Positions 1 to 6,120 of a DNA stretch of 8,253 bases are shown one piece after another; positions within the stretch are counted from its first letter, which is position 1, and the number at the start of each line of letters is the position of its first letter. The notes under the pieces were generated by a model that worked only from the letters and a program-made list of their open reading frames with translations, was not told the origin of the DNA and ran no database searches. The position numbers and the translations under genes are program-made. Origin of the DNA: CAZXCQ01 sp964639275 (GTDB taxonomy: Bacteria; Desulfobacterota; DSM-4660; Desulfatiglandales; Desulfatiglandaceae); NCBI GenBank assembly GCA_964639275.1, contig CAZXCQ010000282.1, positions 1 to 8,253 on the forward strand. Direction: 5' to 3'.

Positions 1-867
1 GAGGGTGTAGAGCTCCACCTGTGTGAACCCGACCTGGTGCCCATGACCTGGGTTGGGCAGCCTGAGCTTGTCACCCAGGTCCTGGCAGCATGGCTCGTGC
101 TGGGGGAAGATGATCTGCCCCTGAGTCCTCGGTTGGTGGGTAAACCCGGTGTCGGGAAAACGACCCTGGCCTATCATGCCGGGAGGGTATCCAACAGGCC
201 GGTCTATCTGTTTCAGGCCACCATGGATACCAGACCCGAGGACCTGATCGTAACCCCGGTCATCTCCGAGGAAAGACAGATCAAATATGCGGCCAGCCCC
301 GTGGTTTCTGCCATGATCAAGGGAGGCGTCGCGGTCATCGATGAGGGCAACAGGATGAGCGAGAAGAGCTGGGCCTCCTTGGCCCCGCTCCTGGATAGTC
401 GGCGATATGTGGAATCGATCGTGGCGGGCATCAAGATAAAGGCCCATCCCGATTTTCGCCTCTGCACCACGATGAATGACGACGCCAGCACCTTTGAGCT
501 CCCCGAATATATCCACTCCAGGCTCCAGCCACAGATCCATATCGATTTCCCTGACCGGGAGGAAGAGCTATTGATCTTAAAAAGAAACCTCCCCTTTGCG
601 GATGACAAGATCCTTGACTATGTGGTCGAGTTCCTCCAGGCCGCCCATGGGGCCGATGAACGCTATTCGGTCAGGGATGGTATCAATATTGCGCGCTATG
701 CCCTAAAAAGGCTTGCCGAAGAAGGTCGCGGGAAAGGGCCAACAGCCCACCTGCAAAGCCCGATGACAGGATACCTCAAGGAGGCTGCCGCCATGATCCT
801 TGACCGCGGTGCGGCGGAATATTTCAACGACCTGCTGGATGAGATGGGCCATGAAGACACGCATTGA
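1..867 (+). CDS. MoxR-like AAA+ ATPase, 5' end cut by the window edge
   Basis: This is an AAA+ ATPase of the MoxR/AAA_5 type, a cytoplasmic ring ATPase class that uses ATP to remodel partner proteins. Counting from a GTG at 37, the visible parts are Walker A GKPGVGKTT (residues 35-43), Walker B VAVIDEGNRM (98-107, with the D102-E103 pair), sensor 1 TTMND (144-148), an arginine-finger-like HSRL (R162) and a sensor-2 region SVRDG (R213). No key residue is missing. The frame is open back to base 1 (it reads EGVELHLCEPDLVP before the ATG at 43), and neither the GTG at 37 nor the ATG at 43 has a Shine-Dalgarno sequence. The true start is therefore probably upstream, outside the window. The stop (865-867) lies inside the next gene, which starts at 851, so the two are probably translated together and work together. 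The substrate is unknown. The ATPase assignment is firm; the MoxR subgroup is likely. Confidence 0.9.
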   Translation, partial: EGVELHLCEPDLVPMTWVGQPELVTQVLAAWLVLGEDDLPLSPRLVGKPGVGKTTLAYHAGRVSNRPVYLFQATMDTRPEDLIVTPVISEERQIKYAASPVVSAMIKGGVAVIDEGNRMSEKSWASLAPLLDSRRYVESIVAGIKIKAHPDFRLCTTMNDDASTFELPEYIHSRLQPQIHIDFPDREEELLILKRNLPFADDKILDYVVEFLQAAHGADERYSVRDGINIARYALKRLAEEGRGKGPTAHLQSPMTGYLKEAAAMILDRGAAEYFNDLLDEMGHEDTH

Positions 868-2692
868 GTGGGAGAATATCCGACTGGTCCCGATCCTCCA
901 CAACAGGATGGAATTCGCCATAGAGGTGAGACGGCAGTTTGAGGAGTTCAGACCGGATCATGTGGCCGTCGAGTATCCTGATACACTAAAAGACAGGTTA
1001 CTGGAGGGGGTCAAAAGGCTTCCGCTTCTCTCGGTCGTCCACTACCAGGAAAGGGATGGCACCTTTACCTATCTCCTTTTGGAACCCACCGACGGCCAGG
1101 TCGAGGCGGCCAGGATGGCACTCGAAAGGGGGATCCCGGTGCATTTTATCGACCGGGATACAGAAGGATACCCCCTGGATTTCTCTTCGATGCCGGACCC
1201 TTATGCCGCCAAGAAGATCGGCCATTTTGCCTATTGCCAGGCCTATGTCAGCCTTCACTGGAACGCCCCTTCGTCCCCCAAGGACACCCTGCGGGAAAAG
1301 ACCATGGCCTATCATCTCCAGCAGCTGAACAAGAAGGGGGGAAGGACCCTCTTTGTCGGGGGGTTGTCTCATACGCCGGGGATCCTCAAGATGCTCCGCG
1401 AGCCGCAGACCCAGGTCATCGGCCGGAGAAGGCGAGAAGGGATTGGCCTGGCGCATCTGCACGAGGAGTCAAGCCAGGAGATCATGACTGAGATGCCCTT
1501 CCTCGCTGCGGCCTACGAGCGGGCCAGATCCGATGAGGGCTACAAGAAACTGGACAGGCTCCGGATCAATAGCCAGTTGATAGCCGCTTCCAGAGAGGAA
1601 CACCGGAAGAACAGCCGGGAGGAGTTGTCACTGAGCCAGATAAGAATCCTGAATAAGTTCTCCAGAAATTATGCCTTCCTCACCGGGCATCTCGTACCCA
1701 ACTTCTACCAGCTCATTATCGCGGCCCGGGGGGCCGCAGACGACAATTTCTCTTATGAGGTGTGGAAAAAGGGGAGCGAGTATCCCTGGCAGACCAAAGA
1801 GCCCGGTCTCCCGGTCCTCCGCCTCAGAGGGGAGGACCTCTTTCTTGACCAGAAGCGGATAAGGTTTCACCGCCGGCTCAAGACCCTCAGAAGGCGTCTG
1901 GTGTCGGTGCCGGTCAGGAGAAAAGAGCAGGAGACCTATCCGGGTGAGTGGCGTGAAGGGTTTAAGGGTTTTTCGATCTGTTCTTACCCCCCTGAGGACG
2001 TGGTCATTGAGGGGTATGGAAAGTACCTCCAAAAAAAGGCCTTGGAGATCAGGGCCGAAGAGAACTCCCGTATCGAACCCTTTACCAGTTCCATGCAGGA
2101 TGGCCTGGATATCAGAGAGACCATAAGGCAATGGAGCCGGGGGGAGGTATACGTAAAAGAAGAGAGGCCGATCAGAGGGAGGGTTGGATCGGTGGTCGTA
2201 ATTTTTGACCCTGATCTTCCAGACAAGGATGGGAAAGAGGGCTTCCCCTGGTGCGTCACCTGGCTCGGGGAGCACGACCAGGAATCGGATATGGCCTTTT
2301 ACAGCACGCCTGCGGGGGAGGTCATGGAAGGCCCGGGGATTTCCAGGTGTCAATACGGGGGTTTTATGCTCACCTACCCCCCCTTGCGCGTCTATGACAT
2401 ATGGAAAGACCCCTTTTTCCATATGGCCCGAACCAAGCCGGAGAGGTTGCTGATGGCAGCCCTCGACTACAGCCTTGAAAAGCACGTTGTTTACGTGGCG
2501 GCCACGCCACCCTCGGGGTGGTGTCAGAGCATGGCGGCCCGCCTGGGCAAAAAGGTCATCTACATGCCGATAGGGACACTTTCCCCTGTCACACTCAAAA
2601 GGATCAAGCAGTTTCATGTCCTGGATGGCCACCCTGTCAGGGAGTATGCCCGTCACTATATTTCACCCTCTCGCCAGGGTCTGGCCAAATAA
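851..2692 (+). CDS. Two-part protein: N-terminal TIKI/TraB-like domain plus unrecognised C-terminal region, partner of MoxR ATPase
   Basis: 613 residues from the ATG at 851, which overlaps the ATPase gene by 17 nt. The frame is open to a TTG at 800, but that would give a 67-nt overlap and a poor N-terminus. Residues 1-190 show the spaced motifs of the TIKI/TraB/EreA-ChaN fold: LVPILHNRM (12-20, H17), VAVEYP (38-43, E41), IPVHFIDRD (95-103) and LFVGGLSHTPGILKML (167-182, H174). Some family members are metal-dependent hydrolases, so catalysis is possible but unproven. A helical-looking stretch (210-300) and a very basic patch (338-361) follow. The C-terminal part (370-613) contains SVVVIFDPD (447-455), WLGEHDQESDMAFY (471-484), CQYGGFMLTYPP (500-511) and a segment YVAATPPSGW (548-557), none of which I can assign. 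There is no signal peptide or membrane segment, so it is cytosolic. By analogy with MoxR clusters encoding DUF5682-type proteins (from memory), it may be a client or effector of the ATPase. The function is unknown. Confidence 0.8.
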   Translation: MKTRIEWENIRLVPILHNRMEFAIEVRRQFEEFRPDHVAVEYPDTLKDRLLEGVKRLPLLSVVHYQERDGTFTYLLLEPTDGQVEAARMALERGIPVHFIDRDTEGYPLDFSSMPDPYAAKKIGHFAYCQAYVSLHWNAPSSPKDTLREKTMAYHLQQLNKKGGRTLFVGGLSHTPGILKMLREPQTQVIGRRRREGIGLAHLHEESSQEIMTEMPFLAAAYERARSDEGYKKLDRLRINSQLIAASREEHRKNSREELSLSQIRILNKFSRNYAFLTGHLVPNFYQLIIAARGAADDNFSYEVWKKGSEYPWQTKEPGLPVLRLRGEDLFLDQKRIRFHRRLKTLRRRLVSVPVRRKEQETYPGEWREGFKGFSICSYPPEDVVIEGYGKYLQKKALEIRAEENSRIEPFTSSMQDGLDIRETIRQWSRGEVYVKEERPIRGRVGSVVVIFDPDLPDKDGKEGFPWCVTWLGEHDQESDMAFYSTPAGEVMEGPGISRCQYGGFMLTYPPLRVYDIWKDPFFHMARTKPERLLMAALDYSLEKHVVYVAATPPSGWCQSMAARLGKKVIYMPIGTLSPVTLKRIKQFHVLDGHPVREYARHYISPSRQGLAK

Positions 2693-2714
2693 CTACCATC
2701 TCAGCAGTTTTTTG

Positions 2715-2743
2715 TTGTCAGGGCCTGTTTTTGGGCTTAGAAT
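2715..2743 (+). promoter_or_regulatory. Probable sigma70-type promoter of the LysM/SPOR lipoprotein gene
   Basis: TTGTCA at 2715-2720 (5/6 match to TTGACA) and TAGAAT at 2738-2743 (5/6 match to TATAAT) are separated by exactly 17 bases. Transcription would start near 2750, giving a leader of about 115 nt before the ATG at 2865. It lies just after the stop of the preceding gene (2690-2692), in the only sizeable gap upstream of the lipoprotein gene. I saw no terminator hairpin with a T-run between 2692 and 2715, so read-through from the MoxR unit remains possible. Confidence 0.55.
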
Positions 2744-2864
2744 AGCGTCAGTATTGTCCTGGGCAAAAACCGCTCCAAACACCCGTATTTGAGGTCCCTG
2801 TATGCTGACGTTGGATTCGCGAACCTCCCGGATCAGACGATCATAAGGGGATGAGAGGGATAGC

Positions 2865-3845
2865 ATGAATGGCATGGGCAAATCCGTCAAAGGCGGTCTG
2901 ATACCCCCGATAAGACCCACCCTGGTTATCCTGTCGATCTCCCTTGCGTTTTTTCTGCCATTGGGCTGCTCAAATGAAGAACCCCAAGAGGCCAAGAGGG
3001 CCAAGAGGATTGTGCGGATAAAGACCCCGCCATATATAAAGGATTCGGCACCAAAAGCGGGGGCAGATGAGTCGGAGAAAAGGGCATCGCCGGGCAGTGA
3101 TCAGGCCCACCCTATGGCAAAAAAGGAGATAACCCCGCCCCGGGAGGAACAGCCCAAACCCGGAAAGAACAGGGAAAAAGAGACGGGTGGGCCGGACAAA
3201 AAGGCCTCTTTGAAGATTGCTGAGGCCCCCCCTGCGGCAAAAAGGGGGGCCTATCCGCCCCAGGACAAACGGCCTGAACCGGGAAAAGACAAGGAAAGGG
3301 TGGTGGCCCTGAAGCACGAGAAACCGCCGCCACCAGAAAAAGACAGAGAAGGCGTGGAAGGCCATTACAAGGTTCGCCACGGAGATACCCTCTCCAAGAT
3401 CGCAGGGCTCCAGAATGTCTATAACGACCCTATGAAATGGCCCAGTCTCTTTCGTCTCAACATGGATAAATTCGGTCCAGTCAATGTGGAGGAGGGCTTT
3501 GCGGACAAGCCTCTACCGGAGGGCCTTGACCTGAGACTTCTTACCCCATCAGAGGCCAAAGAGAACCTGGAGAAACTGGGGCCAAGGCACTGGGTGATCA
3601 ATGTCATGTCCGTAGAGAGGCCAGGCCGGATCGTGCCGGCCGCCATTGCCCTTATGAAAAAGGGGTATCGTGTCTACCTCACCAGGGCAAGGGTAAAAGG
3701 AAAGGACTGGGTAAGACTCCGCGTGGGCTTTTTCAAGGACAGCTCCGAGGCCGATGCGGCGCGAAAAGCCATGATGCCCATGATAAACAATGCCTGGCTT
3801 GCCAAAATCGGCAACAAGGAGTTGGAAGAGTCTGGCGGCTACTGA
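2865..3845 (+). CDS. Putative cell-envelope lipoprotein with LysM and SPOR-like domains
   Basis: 326 residues. The start ATG has GAGAGGGA at 2853-2860, 4 bases upstream. A hydrophobic signal segment (about 18-34) ends in LPLGC with Cys35. This resembles a lipobox, although Pro at -3 is unusual, so it is either a lipoprotein or an N-terminally anchored protein. Residues 36-165 are a charged Pro/Lys/Glu-rich linker with an internal 40-residue duplication. A LysM domain begins at YKVRHGDTLSKIAG (168-181) and, with an unusual insertion (YNDPMKWPSLFRLN, 186-199), runs to about 228. LysM domains bind peptidoglycan glycan chains. Residues 242-315 look like a SPOR domain (RHWVINVMS, then GYRVYLTRARVKGKDWVRLR, then VGFF and an alpha-helix with A/R residues). 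SPOR domains bind denuded peptidoglycan at division sites. The likely site is the periplasm, attached to membrane and wall. The product probably acts in wall organisation or division. Domain calls are good; the precise role is not known. Confidence 0.85.
   Translation: MNGMGKSVKGGLIPPIRPTLVILSISLAFFLPLGCSNEEPQEAKRAKRIVRIKTPPYIKDSAPKAGADESEKRASPGSDQAHPMAKKEITPPREEQPKPGKNREKETGGPDKKASLKIAEAPPAAKRGAYPPQDKRPEPGKDKERVVALKHEKPPPPEKDREGVEGHYKVRHGDTLSKIAGLQNVYNDPMKWPSLFRLNMDKFGPVNVEEGFADKPLPEGLDLRLLTPSEAKENLEKLGPRHWVINVMSVERPGRIVPAAIALMKKGYRVYLTRARVKGKDWVRLRVGFFKDSSEADAARKAMMPMINNAWLAKIGNKELEESGGY
3071..3300 (+). repeat. Diverged 120-bp tandem duplication inside the lipoprotein linker
   Basis: Bases 3101-3180 and 3221-3300 align without gaps at an offset of exactly 120, with about 56 of 80 bases identical when counted by eye and most differences transitions. 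A weaker match extends left to 3071/3191. In protein, residues 71-106 and 111-146 are related: EKRAS/DKKAS, MAKKEITPPREEQPKPGK/AAKRGAYPPQDKRPEPGK, NREKE/DKERV. The frame and the Pro/Lys/Glu character are kept, which suggests a length-tolerant spacer crossing the wall. Confidence 0.7.
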
Positions 3846-3897
3846 GATTAATCCCCAAGTACATGGTTTCATAAATGCAGTAGCGCGTCTTGAGGAA

Positions 3898-3948
3898 CTG
3901 GATTCCGGCTGGAGTTTATCCCGTATTTGATACGGGGCCGGAATGACA
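3898..3948 (+). repeat. Palindromic repeat unit A (expanded member)
   Basis: The unit has an outer stem ATTCCGGC (3902-3909) with GCCGGAAT (3937-3944), enclosing an inner perfect hairpin CCCGTAT (3920-3926) / ATACGGG (3930-3936) with loop TTG. It shares its first 13 bases and last 12 bases exactly with unit B (4008-4020 and 4024-4035), but has 26 bases where B has 3. The two stems abut at 3936/3937, with a 10-base bulge on the left side. Confidence 0.85.
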
Positions 3949-3965
3949 AAGAGGCCAAAGTGGCC

Positions 3966-3992
3966 GTCACCCCGGTGAAAACCGGGGACCAG
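3966..3992 (-). repeat. Palindromic repeat unit C (inverted member)
   Basis: A perfect hairpin CCCCGGT (3970-3976) / ACCGGGG (3981-3987) with loop GAAA. Read on the minus strand, the 27-base unit aligns without gaps to unit B (4008-4034) with 20 identical bases. Three of the changed stem pairs are compensated on both sides (two T-A to C-G, one C-G to T-A), so it is a structured member of the same family in the opposite orientation. Confidence 0.75.
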
Positions 3993-4007
3993 AAGTAGTT
4001 GAAAATC

Positions 4008-4035
4008 CTGGATTCCGGCTTTCGCCGGAATGACA
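4008..4035 (+). repeat. Palindromic repeat unit B (compact member)
   Basis: A perfect 8-bp stem ATTCCGGC (4012-4019) / GCCGGAAT (4024-4031) with loop TTTC, flanked by CTGG on the left and GACA on the right. It is the compact form of unit A. Short GC-rich palindromes of this type are dispersed in many proteobacterial genomes; the mobilising enzyme, if any, is not in this window. Confidence 0.85.
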
Positions 4036-4110
4036 TTAAAGGACTTTTACAAGACCTCAGCAATGCGTTACGAATCAGCTTTGTTGCTGACCATCTGGGG
4101 AAATGAATTA

Positions 4111-4125
4111 CGATCATCTTGATCG
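4111..4125. promoter_or_regulatory. Perfect short inverted repeat upstream of coaBC, possible operator or leader hairpin
   Basis: CGATCA (4111-4116) and TGATCG (4120-4125) form a 6-bp perfect palindrome with loop TCT, 28 bases before the coaBC start codon. It is the right size for a regulator half-site pair or a small leader hairpin. No known operator consensus is recognised, so the role is only a possibility. Confidence 0.3.
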
Positions 4126-4153
4126 CAATCTGCAATAAGATGAAAGGTCAAGG

Positions 4154-5356
4154 ATGAAGGGGAAAAAGGTCATTGTCGGTGTGAGCGGGGGAATTGCCGC
4201 CTATAAGGCCGCCGAACTGGTCAGGCTTCTCGTGAGGGCAGATGTCCACACCCGGGTGGCCATGACGTCAAATGCCACACGTTTTGTAGGCCCCCTCACC
4301 TTTGAGGCCCTTTCGGGAAACAGGGTCATCTGGGATATGTTTGGTCAGGCAGGGACCGCCATCGACCATATTACCTGGGCACAGGAGACAGACCTGATCA
4401 TCATTGCGCCGGCAACGGCCAACCTGATCGCCAAGCTGGCCCATGGGATCGCCGATGACTTTCTCTCCACCCTGGTGCTCGCGGCCACGGCCAGGGTTCT
4501 GGTCTGTCCTTCGATGAACAGCCAGATGTTTATAAACCCTTCTGTCCAGGACAACCTGAACCTCCTCAGGGAGAGGGCGGTTACCGTTATGGAGCCTGGC
4601 GAAGGGCCGCTCGCCTGCCGCACCGAGGGCCCCGGGCGACTCCCGGAGCCAGAGGAGATTATGGAGCAGGCCCGGATCCTGATGACCCCCCAGGATCTCT
4701 CCGGGCTAAAGGTCCTTGTGACTGCCGGACCGACCGTAGAACCCATGGACCCCGTCAGGTATATTACCAACCGATCCACGGGGAAGATGGGGTATGCCCT
4801 GGCCCGGGCAGCCAGGCAACGGGGGGCAGAGGTGGTCCTGGTAAGCGGGCCAACATCATTAAGGCAGCCATTTGGCATCAGGTTTTTCGCGGTAAAGACG
4901 GCAGAGGAGATGAGGGAGGCGGTATTCGAAAATCGTCCCCAATGTGATATTGTCATCAAGGCCGCGGCCGTATCGGATTATAGACCGCGGCAAAGCGCAA
5001 GACAAAAGATAAAAAAGGGTGATGACTCCCTGTCGCTCGAACTGGTCAAGACGCCTGATATCCTGGCAGAGCTGGGAGACACCAAAAAGGATTTCCCGGC
5101 TATTCTGGTTGGATTTGCCGCTGAGACAGAGGATCTGCTGGCAAATGCCCGGCAAAAACTGAGATCCAAGGGCCTTGATATGATTGTTGCAAACGATGTC
5201 TCAAGGGATGATACCGGGTTTGAGGCCGACACCAACCGGGTCAAGATGATTTACGGAGACGGGCAGGTGGAGGATTCACCCCTGATGACAAAGGAAGAAG
5301 TCGCCCATTTGATCCTGGATCGGGCAAAGGTGCTCCGGGGAGGTGACGGGTCTTGA
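4154..5356 (+). CDS. coaBC: Bifunctional phosphopantothenoylcysteine decarboxylase / phosphopantothenate-cysteine ligase
   Basis: This cytosolic enzyme performs two steps of coenzyme A synthesis: CTP-dependent joining of 4'-phosphopantothenate to cysteine, then FMN-dependent decarboxylation to 4'-phosphopantetheine. At 400 residues it has the usual length. The N-terminal CoaC (flavoprotein) half has GVSGGIAAYKAAEL (9-22), the catalytic-type His72 in DHITW, APATANLIAKLAHGIADD (85-102), PSMNSQMF (119-126, N122) and Cys155 in the flap ACRTEGPGRL. The C-terminal CoaB half starts near 184 and shows VTAGPTVEPMDPVRYITNRS (189-208, N206), KAAAVSDYRP (269-278), QKIKK (284-288, Lys285) and NDVSRDDTGFEADTNRV (347-363). 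All key positions known from the E. coli enzyme have counterparts. The start ATG has GAAAGGT (4142-4148) five bases upstream. The stop overlaps the next gene by 4 nt, and coaBC leads the four-gene operon. Confidence 0.97.
   Translation: MKGKKVIVGVSGGIAAYKAAELVRLLVRADVHTRVAMTSNATRFVGPLTFEALSGNRVIWDMFGQAGTAIDHITWAQETDLIIIAPATANLIAKLAHGIADDFLSTLVLAATARVLVCPSMNSQMFINPSVQDNLNLLRERAVTVMEPGEGPLACRTEGPGRLPEPEEIMEQARILMTPQDLSGLKVLVTAGPTVEPMDPVRYITNRSTGKMGYALARAARQRGAEVVLVSGPTSLRQPFGIRFFAVKTAEEMREAVFENRPQCDIVIKAAAVSDYRPRQSARQKIKKGDDSLSLELVKTPDILAELGDTKKDFPAILVGFAAETEDLLANARQKLRSKGLDMIVANDVSRDDTGFEADTNRVKMIYGDGQVEDSPLMTKEEVAHLILDRAKVLRGGDGS
5337..5346 (+). promoter_or_regulatory. Shine-Dalgarno sequence that fixes a TTG start for the glycosylase gene
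   Basis: GGGGAGGTGA ends 6 bases before the TTG at 5353 and lies inside the end of coaBC. The in-frame GTG at 5359 is 12 bases away, too far for good use. The TTG overlaps the coaBC TGA as TTGA, a classic arrangement for coupled translation. Confidence 0.8.
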
Positions 5357-6120
5357 AGGTGGAGGCGGAGATAAAAGAGATCTTTGCCCATCTGGGAAAA
5401 CTGATTGACGCCCATAAGGAGATGGGGCTCGATCCACCCCCTCTCTCGGATGAGACGCTGAACTATCTCGGGTCGGCAGGACCTGGGATCAACGCCACCC
5501 AGGCCCAGGCGCCCGACTCTCCTGGCGGCGCCCCCGACCAAAGGGATCAGGCAGGCAGCCTGGAGGCATTGAGGACCTCTATCGGGGAGTGCCAGCGATG
5601 CAAACTCCATAGAAACAGGACCCGCCTGGTATTTGGCGAGGGGTCTCCTCTGGCCAAACTGGTCTTTATAGGGGAAGGGCCGGGGCACGAAGAAGACATG
5701 GCGGGCCGGCCCTTTGTGGGTGAGGCGGGGAGGCTCTTGACCAAGATCATCGAGAATGGCATGAGGCTGGCCAGAAAAGAGGTCTATATCTGCAACGTGG
5801 TAAAATGTCGGCCACCCGGAAATCGCGACCCTGAGAGAGATGAGATCGAGGCCTGCCTCCCCTTTTTGGAAAGACAGCTCGATATTATCAGGCCCAGGGT
5901 CATTTGCTCCCTTGGCCGGATAGCCGGCCAAAGCCTCATAGGCCCCAAGTTCAAGATCACCGAGGAGAGGGGAATCTGGCATTCCTACAGGGAGATCCCG
6001 CTCATGCCGACTTACCATCCGGCCTATCTCTTGAGGTATCCGTCCGCAAAACGACAGGTCTGGGAGGATGTCCAGAAGGTCATGGGACACCTGGGTCTGG
6101 AGGTGAAAAAAGATGGCTAG
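5353..6120 (+). CDS. Family 4 uracil-DNA glycosylase ([4Fe-4S], UdgA type)
   Basis: This cytosolic base-excision repair enzyme removes uracil (from cytosine deamination or misincorporation) from DNA. At 255 residues it is longer than the ~200 usual for the compact family because of an N-terminal extension (1-70) made of a helix (EIKEIFAHLGKLIDAHKEM) and a Gly/Pro/Gln-rich linker. The iron-sulfur ligands are all present: C80-x2-C83, and C152 and C168 sixteen residues apart. Motif 1 is GEGPGHEED (108-116), followed by GRPFVGEAGRLL (118-129), NVVKCRPPGNRDP (148-160), SLGRIAGQSL (186-195) and the DNA-binding motif HPAYLLR (222-228). The TTG start is chosen from the upstream Shine-Dalgarno sequence at 5337-5346. 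The gene overlaps coaBC by 4 nt and nfeD by 8 nt, so it is embedded in the operon. Family assignment is firm; substrate range within the family cannot be read from sequence. Confidence 0.93.
   Translation: MKVEAEIKEIFAHLGKLIDAHKEMGLDPPPLSDETLNYLGSAGPGINATQAQAPDSPGGAPDQRDQAGSLEALRTSIGECQRCKLHRNRTRLVFGEGSPLAKLVFIGEGPGHEEDMAGRPFVGEAGRLLTKIIENGMRLARKEVYICNVVKCRPPGNRDPERDEIEACLPFLERQLDIIRPRVICSLGRIAGQSLIGPKFKITEERGIWHSYREIPLMPTYHPAYLLRYPSAKRQVWEDVQKVMGHLGLEVKKDG
6099..6106 (+). promoter_or_regulatory. Shine-Dalgarno sequence of nfeD
   Basis: GGAGGTGA lies 6 bases before the ATG at 6113, within the end of the glycosylase gene. It decides the nfeD start despite the 8-nt overlap with the upstream stop. 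Confidence 0.8.

Larger units (their letters stand above)
3846..4153. other. 308-base intergenic region with palindromic repeats, no gene
   Basis: No credible coding region is present. The only long frame (minus strand, 3869-4135) is a translation through the repeats, including the SFRRKPESR string typical of such artefacts. From left to right it holds repeat unit A, a small inverted repeat (GGCCA 3953-3957 / TGGCC 3961-3965), inverted unit C, unit B, a 5-bp hairpin (4075-4079/4086-4090) and a 6-bp hairpin (4111-4125). No T-run follows any hairpin, so no classical rho-independent terminator for the lipoprotein gene is seen. A weak promoter-like pair TTTACA (4046-4051) and TACGAA (4069-4074), spaced 17, could serve coaBC, but the -10 is poor. 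Confidence 0.8.

Noticed and set aside
1628..2656. Long minus-strand open frame (342 residues) opposite the TIKI-like gene
   Set aside because: It lies fully antisense to a longer frame with recognisable motifs and gene coupling. Its translation is rich in Pro/Arg/Gly without domain motifs, as expected for a shadow in GC-rich DNA.
2725..2770. GTTTTTG / CAAAAAC inverted repeat after the TIKI-like gene, considered as a terminator
   Set aside because: Seven weak pairs across a loop of about 30 bases with no T-run after it. It also overlaps the promoter spacer and is probably chance.
3920..3987. Hairpins of repeat units A and C as a rho-independent terminator for the lipoprotein gene
   Set aside because: The stems are good but no T-run follows either of them. 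They are better explained as dispersed palindromic repeats.
3898..4035. Repeat cluster considered as a CRISPR array
   Set aside because: Only three units, in mixed orientation, with differing internal length and no regular spacers or cas genes.
3869..4135. Minus-strand frame of 88 residues in the intergenic region
   Set aside because: It is a translation of the palindromic repeats (contains SFRRKPESR), a known kind of annotation artefact, with no ribosome site.
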